From: Desulfobacteraceae bacterium
Lineage (GTDB): Bacteria; Desulfobacterota; DSM-4660; Desulfatiglandales; HGW-15
Assembly (NCBI GenBank): GCA_003819975.1
Contig: RPPU01000277.1
Location: 1 to 6,335, forward strand
Reading direction: 5' to 3'
Length of the DNA: 6,335 nucleotides
Below are positions 1 through 5,631 of the stretch, piece by piece. Both the position numbers and the translations under genes were made by a program. The notes under the pieces are model-generated. The model saw only the letters and a program-made list of their open reading frames with translations. It had not been told where the DNA came from and ran no database searches. The first letter of the stretch is position 1. Each line of letters opens with the position of its first letter.

Positions 1-220
1 CCAAATGAAAAACATAATCCATACCTTGTACAGCCGCAATCAAAGAGCTTTGCTCAAGGCAGTCGCCCTTCACGATCTGAACAGAAAGATCCTTTAACCA
101 GCCCAATTGGTCCGGATTGCGCAAAAGGCAGCGGACTTCCAGACCTTTTTGTAATAAAAATTCAACTAAATGGCTGCCGATAAAGCCGGTAGCACCTGTG
201 ACCAGCGATTTCAATTTCAT
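1..220 (-). CDS. NAD-dependent epimerase/dehydratase (extended SDR), N-terminal part, cut by window start
   Basis: Reading the minus strand from the ATG at 220-218 gives 73 codons that run off the window edge. The protein begins MKLKSLVTGATGFIGSHLVE. GATGFIG at residues 9-15 is the GxxGxxG dinucleotide-binding turn of the Rossmann fold, in the position typical of extended short-chain dehydrogenases. Further on, KGDC (about residues 52-55) and DYVFHL (about 68-73) match the conserved 'GD...VFHLA' strands of this family. These cytoplasmic enzymes act on nucleotide sugars, dihydroflavonol-like or steroid-like substrates. The substrate-specific half and the YxxxK catalytic motif lie outside the window, so the reaction cannot be named. 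AAAGGA (230-225) sits just upstream of the start, and a near-consensus promoter lies directly behind it, giving a very short leader. The gene is transcribed away from the cytochrome gene and there is no evidence of a functional link. Confidence 0.9.
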   Translation of the reverse strand, partial: MKLKSLVTGATGFIGSHLVEFLLQKGLEVRCLLRNPDQLGWLKDLSVQIVKGDCLEQSSLIAAVQGMDYVFHL

Positions 221-241
221 TGATTCCTTTAAAATCGCAAA

Positions 242-269
242 ATTCTACATACTTTCAGTAAGTTGTCAA
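242..269 (-). promoter_or_regulatory. Sigma-70-type promoter of the epimerase gene
   Basis: On the minus strand a perfect TTGACA -35 box (269-264) is followed after 16 bases by TAGAAT (247-242), a 5/6 match to TATAAT. Transcription would start near 235, leaving a leader of about 15 bases that contains just the AAAGGA ribosome binding site. The match and position make this the most convincing promoter in the window. Confidence 0.7.
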
Positions 270-437
270 GGTTAATCCTGGATGATGCTGTTTTAGAAGC
301 CAACCAGGGGTCGATTTAAATGATAGGCCATGGCATAAAGAAAAAATCTCAAAGGACTTGAGCGCTCCCATAACGTTTTATGTCGGTCTACCGGCTGAAC
401 GTTTTCGGTCGATCAATATTCAAAAGCTTTTTTATTA

Positions 438-466
438 TTGACAATAAGGCGCCAGATAGGTAAAAA
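438..466 (+). promoter_or_regulatory. Probable sigma-70-type promoter of the cytochrome gene
   Basis: A perfect TTGACA (438-443) is followed by a 17-base spacer and TAAAAA (461-466), a 4/6 match to the -10 consensus. A start near 473 would give a leader of about 44 bases before the ATG at 517. The -35 box and spacing are good but the -10 box is weak, so activator help is possible. Two direct copies of AACGTTTT lie upstream of it (372-379 and 398-405). Confidence 0.45.
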
Positions 467-516
467 TAGACACAAGGGAAAATCATAACGCTCTATCACA
501 AAAGGGGTTACTGAAT

Positions 517-906
517 ATGAAAAAAGGAATGCTACTGCTTGCTTTGCTGGGTTTACTGCTTGCTTATATGGGCATCGTGATTGCCGCGGATTTGCCGAAA
601 GAGATCGTCATCGACAACAAGGGCTATTCGCCGGATACCAAGGGGCCGGTGAAATTCAGCCATAACAAACATTCGGTGGACTTAAAGCTGGCCTGTAACG
701 ATTGTCACCATGTTTATCAGGACGGCAAAAATGTTTTGAAACAGGGTCAGCCGATTCAGAAATGCTCGGCTTGCCATGATGTAAAAGAGTCCAAGGGCAA
801 TGCCAAAAAGCTGCAGCTGGCCTATCACGCCAATTGTAAAGATTGCCATAAGACCATGAAAAAGGGTCCGACCGACAAATGCGCGGATTGCCACGCCAAG
901 AAATAA
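517..906 (+). CDS. Periplasmic tetraheme cytochrome c3 (class III cytochrome c)
   Basis: This 129-aa precursor has a Sec signal peptide: MKKG, a leucine-rich core at about residues 5-22, and likely cleavage near VIA/AD at 23-25. The mature part is small and lysine-rich. It carries four CxxCH heme-attachment motifs at residues 60-64, 83-87, 107-111 and 122-126. The four extra histidines of bis-His class III cytochromes are also present: H49 and H52 in FSHNKH, H65 directly after the first motif (CHH), and H104 in YHANC. The full heme-ligand set of cytochrome c3 is therefore intact. All four motifs are CxxCH, whereas several Desulfovibrio c3 proteins use CxxxxCH for two hemes. The family shuttles electrons in the periplasm between hydrogenases or dehydrogenases and membrane complexes or outer-surface acceptors. 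AAAGGGG (501-507) precedes the start by 9 bases. The gene has its own promoter-like sequence and terminator, so it appears monocistronic, and no redox partner is visible here. Confidence 0.95.
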   Translation: MKKGMLLLALLGLLLAYMGIVIAADLPKEIVIDNKGYSPDTKGPVKFSHNKHSVDLKLACNDCHHVYQDGKNVLKQGQPIQKCSACHDVKESKGNAKKLQLAYHANCKDCHKTMKKGPTDKCADCHAKK

Positions 907-930
907 ACAGCCGGATATAATTAGAATTTC

Positions 931-960
931 AAAAGGCCGCTCGATTGAGCGGCCTTTTTT
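931..960 (+). terminator. Intrinsic terminator of the cytochrome gene
   Basis: A perfect 12-bp stem (AAAAGGCCGCTC at 931-942, GAGCGGCCTTTT at 947-958) closes a GATT loop and runs into a T-tract (955-960). It lies 24 bases after the cytochrome stop codon. Because the stem starts with four A's, it could also terminate transcription from the other strand. Confidence 0.92.
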
Positions 961-976
961 ATTTGGAGTGAAAAAA

Positions 977-1002
977 GGAACAGGCGAATCATCCCACCGT
1001 TA
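977..1002 (+). promoter_or_regulatory. Possible ECF-type promoter upstream of the sigma factor gene
   Basis: GGAAC (977-981), preceded by a run of six A's (971-976), is followed by a 16-base spacer and CGTTA (998-1002). ECF sigma factors commonly recognise a GGAAC- or GAAC-type -35 element and a CGT-type -10 element at this spacing, often with an A-tract just upstream, and they often control their own gene. The leader to the sigma start at 1122 would be about 115 bases, longer than usual. No second copy of the motif pair was seen before the downstream genes, so this remains a candidate. Confidence 0.3.
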
Positions 1003-1121
1003 CCAGGATAGGGCTGGGATTAAAATCAGTCTAATGATTCCTGATTCTTAAAATAATTGAAGTCACATGTGCATCAAAACAATGACTTCGGGCGTGGTTA
1101 GGGTAGGATCGATTATTCCTA

Positions 1122-1595
1122 ATGAAGCGAATTGAGAAGATACGAATCTTTTATCAAGAAAACAAGAAGGCGCTCTATACGTATGCCCTGTCGCTGACCC
1201 GTAACCGCGAAAGCGCCGAAGACGCGATGCATACGGCGTTCTGCAAACTCCTGAACCGGCCCATGCTGCCGATTAGCCTGCGTCCCTATGTTTTCAGATG
1301 CGTGCGTAACGCGGCCATCGATGATTGGCGCGGTCGTGAAGCCTCAAAAGAGGCGCTTTTTGATTTGGAAGCACCGAGCATGCTTCCCGAAGATAGGGCC
1401 TTATGGAACCAAATAGGCGAGTTGTTGTTCGAACTTTCCGGCGATGAGCGCGAGACCATCATCCTCAAAGCGCTGCATGAGTTCACTTTTCAGGAAATCG
1501 CGACCCTCAGAAGGACCCCCATTCGTACCGTTATTTCCTGGTATCGCCGGGGATTGGAAAAACTGAAAAACATGATCGGAGAGGAAGTAAAATGA
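1122..1595 (+). CDS. ECF-like (sigma-70 family) RNA polymerase sigma factor
   Basis: This 157-aa cytoplasmic protein has the two-domain layout of extracytoplasmic-function sigma factors. The region 2 domain spans about residues 10-72. It includes SAEDAMHTAFCKLLNRP, resembling region 2.2 (core RNA polymerase contact), and LRPYVFRCVRNAAIDDWR, resembling regions 2.3-2.4 (-10 recognition and melting). A short linker rich in acidic residues leads to region 4 (about 98-151). There, LSGDERETIILKALHEFTFQEIA and TPIRTVISWYRRGLEKLKNM form the helix-turn-helix that reads the -35 element. The length is at the short end for the family. The start is bounded by an in-frame TAG at 1104-1106. The only Shine-Dalgarno-like sequence (AGGAT, 1105-1109) is distant, so translation may be weak. 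The stop overlaps the next start in ATGA (1592-1595), implying coupled synthesis with a partner that probably restrains it. The ECF subgroup cannot be assigned from this reading. Confidence 0.88.
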   Translation: MKRIEKIRIFYQENKKALYTYALSLTRNRESAEDAMHTAFCKLLNRPMLPISLRPYVFRCVRNAAIDDWRGREASKEALFDLEAPSMLPEDRALWNQIGELLFELSGDERETIILKALHEFTFQEIATLRRTPIRTVISWYRRGLEKLKNMIGEEVK

Positions 1596-1915
1596 AAGAC
1601 CTTGAAAAGATTTTAAAAAAGGCGCCCTGTCGGGATGTTCCTGACCGGGTGGGCCGGAAGGTGGAGATGGAATTCCAACAAGCGGAAGAAAAGCGCCGGG
1701 TATTTTTTTCCCGACCGATCCCGCTTTGGGCCCATATCGGTATTTGTTTCTTGTGCCTTTATGCCGGGTTTGCATTCCATTCTCTTATGGTGGAGAAGCC
1801 GGGTTATTCCCCGCTGGCAGATAAGCCGGAAGAAACCCAATTATCCGGTCTGGCCGTTTCGAGCGAATCTTATAAGCTCTTTTTTGATGAGATGAATAAC
1901 CGATCAGGACGATAA
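1592..1915 (+). CDS. Small single-pass membrane protein, putative anti-sigma factor
   Basis: This 107-aa protein starts inside the stop codon of the sigma gene (ATGA overlap) with a purine-rich GGAGAGGAAG ribosome binding site just upstream (about 1577-1586). A basic and acidic N-terminal segment (residues 1-40, including CRDVPDRVGRKVEMEFQQ) should lie in the cytoplasm. One hydrophobic helix follows (about 43-67, IPLWAHIGICFLCLYAGFAF), then a 40-residue polar C-terminus on the far side of the membrane. Gene order, coupling and topology are those of membrane anti-sigma factors that hold an ECF sigma at the membrane. There is no HxxxCxxC zinc motif, and the cytoplasmic part is shorter than the usual anti-sigma domain, so the role is inferred from context and not from a recognised domain. 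Two cysteines (C52, C55) sit within the membrane helix. The outer tail is too short for a typical sensor domain. Confidence 0.7.
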   Translation: MKDLEKILKKAPCRDVPDRVGRKVEMEFQQAEEKRRVFFSRPIPLWAHIGICFLCLYAGFAFHSLMVEKPGYSPLADKPEETQLSGLAVSSESYKLFFDEMNNRSGR

Positions 1916-2024
1916 TTCTTTAAAAAGCGCAATTACTCTGGCACTTAAAAAAATCTTTAAATATAGCCGTTCTTGCTGAGTCCTTCGTCATGCCCAGTGT
2001 GAATGGGTGGTGAAATATCGACCC

Positions 2025-2038
2025 TGAGTAGTAACTCA
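2025..2038. repeat. Small inverted repeat upstream of the beta-lactamase-fold gene
   Basis: TGAGT and ACTCA form 5-bp arms around AGTA, 46 bases before the ATG at 2085. It could be a regulator site or a small hairpin in the leader, but inverted repeats this short arise by chance. No convincing promoter was found in the 169-bp gap (1916-2084), and no terminator separates it from the sigma/anti-sigma pair, so read-through from that pair is possible. Confidence 0.2.
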
Positions 2039-2070
2039 AAAATGATAAAACCAATTGTACATAGTTAAAA

Positions 2071-2075
2071 GGAGG
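2071..2075 (+). promoter_or_regulatory. Ribosome binding site that fixes the start at 2085
   Basis: GGAGG, within AAAAGGAGG, lies 9 bases before the ATG at 2085. An upstream in-frame TTG at 2055 would place this Shine-Dalgarno inside the coding sequence and add ten residues before the signal peptide. The ATG at 2085 is therefore the better start. Confidence 0.85.
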
Positions 2076-2084
2076 TATATAGCC

Positions 2085-3806
2085 ATGAAGTATCTAAAAG
2101 TTTTACCAAAAACCATCCTTTCCATCTTTTTGATTTTGGCCGTCTTCACCCCCGCTCTTTTGATTCAGGCCCAGGAATCCGCGAAGAATGCGGCGCCTTC
2201 CTTGGCCGCTCAGGCTGATGCGCGGCTAAGTCGCTGGTTTAAAGCGGATCAACCCGGAGCCGTGGTTTTATTGGTGCAGGACGGTAAAGTGCTTTTCAAA
2301 AAAGGGTACGGTCTCGCCAATGTGGAACTGGGCGTAACGATGCAGCCCGATATGCTTTTCCGCATCGGCGCAGTCACACAGCAGTTTACGGCCGCGGCGG
2401 TGATGTTGTTGGCAGAGGAAGGCAAGGTGGATTTGGCGGCTCCTATTGCGCGTTATTTGGAGAAACTACCTAGGGCCTGGAGGTCCGTTACCGTGGAGCA
2501 ATTGCTTAATCACACCTCGGGGATACCGGATTTTAGGGTTAGTAAAAATTTCTGGGAGCATAGACTGGAGAGAATCACTCCAAATCAATTGCTGGAGCTG
2601 TATGTGGTTAAAATGGCCATGGACTTTGAACCCGGCACCCAACATCGTTATACCTATACGGGTTATATCCTTCTGGGCATGATCATTGAAAAGGTTACGG
2701 GCCAATCCTATGCACGCTTTCTTCAAAAACGTTTGTTCGAACCTTTGGGACTGAAACACACGCATTACGATGAAGAAACCCAAGTTATTCCCGGCTTGGT
2801 CTCAGGATATTATTCTACCAATCCCAAGCCGGCTCCCTTCTGGAGTGTGACCCAGAAATACTCAGCAGTAGGACTCGTTTCCAACGCGGAAGACCTTGCC
2901 CAATGGACCCTGGCCTTGCATGGCGGCAAAGTGGTGAACTCGAAGAGCCTGGCCCGCATGTTGAGACCCACGCGACTAGCGAACGGCAAAGAGGAGCCTT
3001 ATGGTTTCGGTCTTGCATTCCGGCAATCCCAAGGAGATCGTTTAGTGGGTCAAGCTGGGGAAGTCTATGGTTTTGATTGTTTTGTAGAGGCGGATCCGGC
3101 AATTAAAGCTGTGGCCGTGATTCTCAATAACACCTTTGATCCCAAATGTGATCGAGATTATTTCAGCCGGTTCCTATTGGCGTTGGCTGCCGGTAAACCG
3201 CTCCCTGAGATCAAACCGGTTGCGATTGAGTCGTCAAAACTTAAGCGTCTAACCGGTTGGTATAAATTAGGGATGGAATTCCGCATTATTTCTTTTGACG
3301 GGAAAAATCTTTTCAGTCGCCGGAGGCCAGGCGCTGGCAAATATATGTTGATTCCGCTTTCGGAAACGGAATTCAGTTTCGATGATAGTGACCACCGTTT
3401 GCGTTTCGAATTGGCGGGGGATAAGGTGATCGGTCTATACCGCCGTTTTGCAGTGGATGTTCCCGAGCAACCGATAGAAAAGCGCATGGAACCGCTTGAG
3501 GATAAAGATCCAAAGGTCGTGAACATGGTGCAGCAAGGGTTTCGCGACTTGGTCGCGGGAACCTTGAAGCCCGACCTTTTTACGCCAGATTTGGAAACGA
3601 ATAATTTTTCTGACCGGGTGAACGAAGCCGCCGCGTTCGTCAAAGAACTTGGACCGCTAACCGGCATTGTGCTGTACGCGCGCGAAGAGAGATCGGGGGG
3701 GTATAAATATGTGTATCGGGTCAGCTTTGGAGAAAAAAGTATTGTCCTTCCTCTGTGGATAGCAAAGGATGGACGAGTTGGTAGTGTATCGCTTTGGGAG
3801 GAATAG
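2085..3806 (+). CDS. Exported serine beta-lactamase/PBP-fold protein with lost active-site motifs (probable pseudoenzyme)
   Basis: This 573-aa protein has a signal peptide (residues 1-30, cleavage near QAQ/ES). A class C beta-lactamase / S12 peptidase domain (about 40-375) is clearly recognisable from landmarks such as NHTSGIPDF (142-150), FEPGT (181-185), TGYILLGMIIEKVTG (192-206), IFEP-like LFEPLGL (217-223) and GLVSNAEDLAQW (263-274). The catalytic motifs are changed. The SxxK site reads AVTQ (96-99), so both nucleophile and general base are gone. YxN reads YTY (189-191). The HTG/KTG site reads QAG (323-325). A DUF3471-like beta-barrel follows (about 383-456: LTGWYKLGMEFRI...), then a C-terminal NTF2/DUF3887-like domain (about 475-573: GPLTGIVLYAREE, YRVSFGEKSIVLPLW). 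The frame is open and flanking motifs are well kept, so this is not a decaying gene. It more likely binds a peptide, peptidoglycan fragment or beta-lactam-like ligand in the periplasm without hydrolysing it. The role is inferred. Confidence 0.88.
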   Translation: MKYLKVLPKTILSIFLILAVFTPALLIQAQESAKNAAPSLAAQADARLSRWFKADQPGAVVLLVQDGKVLFKKGYGLANVELGVTMQPDMLFRIGAVTQQFTAAAVMLLAEEGKVDLAAPIARYLEKLPRAWRSVTVEQLLNHTSGIPDFRVSKNFWEHRLERITPNQLLELYVVKMAMDFEPGTQHRYTYTGYILLGMIIEKVTGQSYARFLQKRLFEPLGLKHTHYDEETQVIPGLVSGYYSTNPKPAPFWSVTQKYSAVGLVSNAEDLAQWTLALHGGKVVNSKSLARMLRPTRLANGKEEPYGFGLAFRQSQGDRLVGQAGEVYGFDCFVEADPAIKAVAVILNNTFDPKCDRDYFSRFLLALAAGKPLPEIKPVAIESSKLKRLTGWYKLGMEFRIISFDGKNLFSRRRPGAGKYMLIPLSETEFSFDDSDHRLRFELAGDKVIGLYRRFAVDVPEQPIEKRMEPLEDKDPKVVNMVQQGFRDLVAGTLKPDLFTPDLETNNFSDRVNEAAAFVKELGPLTGIVLYAREERSGGYKYVYRVSFGEKSIVLPLWIAKDGRVGSVSLWEE

Positions 3807-3876
3807 CGTTCTTTTCCGAATTCCGGCTCGAAATGTCCCTGTTGCCAAGTATTTTTTTCGAATCAGGAAAAAAGCG

Positions 3877-3898
3877 GGGGTTCAAAATTTTGAACCCC
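3877..3898. repeat. Perfect 22-bp palindrome between the two exported-protein genes
   Basis: GGGGTTCAAAA (3877-3887) is followed directly by its exact complement TTTTGAACCCC (3888-3898), then TAC. The CCCCTAC edge is the same as in the two larger palindromes at 5530-5560 and 6038-6066, but the core differs. It lies 70 bases after the stop of the beta-lactamase-fold gene and 118 bases before the next start. It could fold into a 3' hairpin, but there is no T-run directly after it, so it is not a standard terminator. Confidence 0.85.
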
Positions 3899-3941
3899 TA
3901 CGGGGGAATGAAAAATTTTTACCGCGAAATAATTTTAAGCA

Positions 3942-3974
3942 ACACAAAATTGTGTATACACGAAAGACACGAAA
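3942..3974. promoter_or_regulatory. Cluster of overlapping palindromes and a direct repeat before the C45 lipoprotein gene
   Basis: ACACAA-AA-TTGTGT (3942-3955) overlaps the perfect palindrome GTGTATACAC (3952-3961). This in turn overlaps two copies of ACACGAAA (3958-3965 and 3967-3974) separated by one base. All lie 42-74 bases before the ATG at 4016, where a promoter and operator would be expected. TATACA (3955-3960) could serve as a -10 box, but no good -35 box stands at the right distance. The symmetry is seen directly; regulator binding is inferred. Confidence 0.35.
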
Positions 3975-4015
3975 ACATAAATAAATACAACAACCGGGAT
4001 AAAAGGGGCTGAATC

Positions 4016-5518
4016 ATGAAATATAAAAAATTTTCGATTGTGCTGTTCCTGCTCATGTTGTTTGCGGCTTGTCAGGCGACTATCGCAAATAAGCCGGAGC
4101 CAGTGCTGTCTCTGGAATCTTTTGTCGGGCAATATGAATTCAAATCAATGATTGCCAGGGTTGTCCTCAAGGGGGAGACCACCCTCACGCTTACTGTGCC
4201 CGGTCAGCCGACTTACGAATTGATTCCCGCTAAAGGTACGTCGTTTGACATCAAGGGCCTGAACCGTTATCGCATTGAATTCAAGAAAAACGCTTCCGGG
4301 GCGGTTACTCAATTGATCGCGCACCAGCCCGACGGCACCTTCGTTGCGAAAAAGCGGTCAAATATCCCATATCCAAGCAGTGTCGTCTTAACCCCCAATC
4401 CGGCTATTCCGGCAGAGTATAAGGGTGCTTATTGGTCGAACGAACAACCTATAAAGGATTATCCTTTTGAAAAAATAGAAGTAGCCGGGACGTATAAGCA
4501 AATCGGCTGCATGTTCGGTCAGTGGTATCAGGCCAATGGTTATGTTCCCCGGGCTTTGCCGTCCGATAAACAAGAAACGGCACGCGCCTATTATGGTTTT
4601 ATTGATAAGATCTATCCAGGTATGGCAGAACAAATGCAGGGTGTTTATGCCTCTTATGGCCCGAATCTGAGTGAAATGCACATGGGAATCCCGGTCTGGG
4701 AAAGTCCGGGTTTCGGCTTTTTATTGCCGGGGGTGATCATCAATAAAAACAATGCAAGTCCGGGAAAAGACGGGTGTTCCAATGTTTTTGCCCGGCCCGG
4801 GATGAATACGGACGGACACGCTCGTTTTGGCCGTAATCATGACTGGTCTAATCCTATGCTGCACACAGCCTTGATTTTTACTTATCCCGAGACCACCGGT
4901 CATTATCCGACCCTTGTTATGACTTGCGGAGCGCCGGGTTTCATAGCTGCCGATGGAATCAACAACCAAGGACTGGCTATGGGTGCGGCAAGCGTGTCTC
5001 TTAAATATCAACCTCTAAAAGAGCCGGCATTAATAGATGTAAGCGCCTTTCATCTTGTTTTGGAGAAATGTGCCAATGTAGAAGAAGCCATAACTTTGTT
5101 GCGTTCAATCCCAATAACCTATTGTGATGCTTTTATGCCAAACCATTTCTTGCTGGCAGACCGCGGGGGTGCGTCCGTGGTCGTTGAATTTTTACCCACG
5201 GGAATCGAATTCAGCCGGGCCGATACCCCTTATCAGGTGATGACGAATAGCTATTGGGCCGGTCCTGCTGATAAAGATCGTTGTTGGCGCTATCGGCTGG
5301 CGATCTGTAAACTGCAAAGCAAACAAGGCCAAATAGATATGAATGGAATGATGGACGTTATGTCCTCAATCCATCATTCCACGCAATGGACCAGTATCTA
5401 TGACTTGCAGGATTTGAGCATGATTTTAACTTTGCCTAACGATCATTTTACGAAACAATACAAATTTTCCCTGGCGGATTTTATCGTTCGTATGGAGCAG
5501 AGAAAAAAAGGGAGCTGA
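4016..5518 (+). CDS. Lipoprotein: N-terminal beta-barrel-like domain fused to a C45 (acyltransferase/linear amide) Ntn hydrolase
   Basis: This 500-aa protein begins with a lipoprotein signal ending LFAAC, with C19 as the lipidation site. Gln at +2 does not signal inner-membrane retention under the enterobacterial rule. Residues about 33-113 (LESFVGQYEF, LTVPGQPTYELIPA, RIEFKKNASGAVTQL) resemble the DUF3471/lipocalin-like domain common at the C-terminus of beta-lactamase-fold proteins. The C45 domain spans about 150-490: GTYKQIGCMFGQW (158-170) near its start, DGCSNVF (252-258) with likely nucleophile C254, FGRNHDW (271-277), and MTNSY (409-413). These match the layout of isopenicillin N acyltransferase, whose precursor self-cleaves at a Gly-Cys bond roughly 100 residues into the domain. 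Here G253-C254 is about 104 residues in, so autoprocessing is predicted. Family members hydrolyse or transfer acyl groups on amides such as penicillins, bile salts or N-acyl amino acids; the substrate here is unknown. AAGGGG (4003-4008) precedes the start by 7 bases. Confidence 0.88.
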   Translation: MKYKKFSIVLFLLMLFAACQATIANKPEPVLSLESFVGQYEFKSMIARVVLKGETTLTLTVPGQPTYELIPAKGTSFDIKGLNRYRIEFKKNASGAVTQLIAHQPDGTFVAKKRSNIPYPSSVVLTPNPAIPAEYKGAYWSNEQPIKDYPFEKIEVAGTYKQIGCMFGQWYQANGYVPRALPSDKQETARAYYGFIDKIYPGMAEQMQGVYASYGPNLSEMHMGIPVWESPGFGFLLPGVIINKNNASPGKDGCSNVFARPGMNTDGHARFGRNHDWSNPMLHTALIFTYPETTGHYPTLVMTCGAPGFIAADGINNQGLAMGAASVSLKYQPLKEPALIDVSAFHLVLEKCANVEEAITLLRSIPITYCDAFMPNHFLLADRGGASVVVEFLPTGIEFSRADTPYQVMTNSYWAGPADKDRCWRYRLAICKLQSKQGQIDMNGMMDVMSSIHHSTQWTSIYDLQDLSMILTLPNDHFTKQYKFSLADFIVRMEQRKKGS

Positions 5519-5529
5519 AATAAGCCAAT

Positions 5530-5560
5530 AGTAGGGGCAGGTTTCAAACCTGCCCCTACT
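5530..5560. repeat. Dispersed palindromic repeat, copy 1
   Basis: The arm GTAGGGGCAGGTTT (5531-5544), a central C, and the exact complement AAACCTGCCCCTAC (5546-5559) form a perfect palindrome, extended by one more A/T pair to 5530-5560. It starts 12 bases after the stop codon of the C45 lipoprotein gene. The same element recurs at 6038-6066. Its size, intergenic position and symmetry resemble REP-type or small non-autonomous elements. As RNA it would be a very stable hairpin that could protect the 3' end of the upstream message, but no T-tract follows. Confidence 0.9.
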
Positions 5561-5631
5561 GGTTCTGGGTTAGGGCTTTTATTCTGGGCTGGGAGCTTCT
5601 TTTAGGAATGCGGCAATAAGGGTAAAAGCCA

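Noticed and set aside
682..894. Antisense frame over the cytochrome gene
   Set aside because: It is a shadow of the clear cytochrome c3 coding sequence, with no independent start signal.
1939..1960. Sigma-54 promoter (TGGCAC) in the gap after the anti-sigma candidate
   Set aside because: TGGCAC is present but no TTGCA-type -12 element follows at the required spacing.
2055..2084. TTG at 2055 as start of the beta-lactamase-fold gene
   Set aside because: It would put the strong GGAGG Shine-Dalgarno (2071-2075) inside the gene and add ten charged residues before the signal peptide. The ATG at 2085 fits better.
3877..3920. Intrinsic terminator formed by the 3877-3898 palindrome
   Set aside because: The hairpin is followed by TACGGGGG and not a T-run. 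The AAAAATTTTT at 3911-3920 is too far away to act as the terminator tail.
3769..4012. Plus-strand frames overlapping the end of the beta-lactamase-fold gene and the gap
   Set aside because: They lie out of frame in the gene tail and cross the palindrome, have no ribosome binding site, and encode lysine/asparagine-rich low-complexity sequence without a family match.
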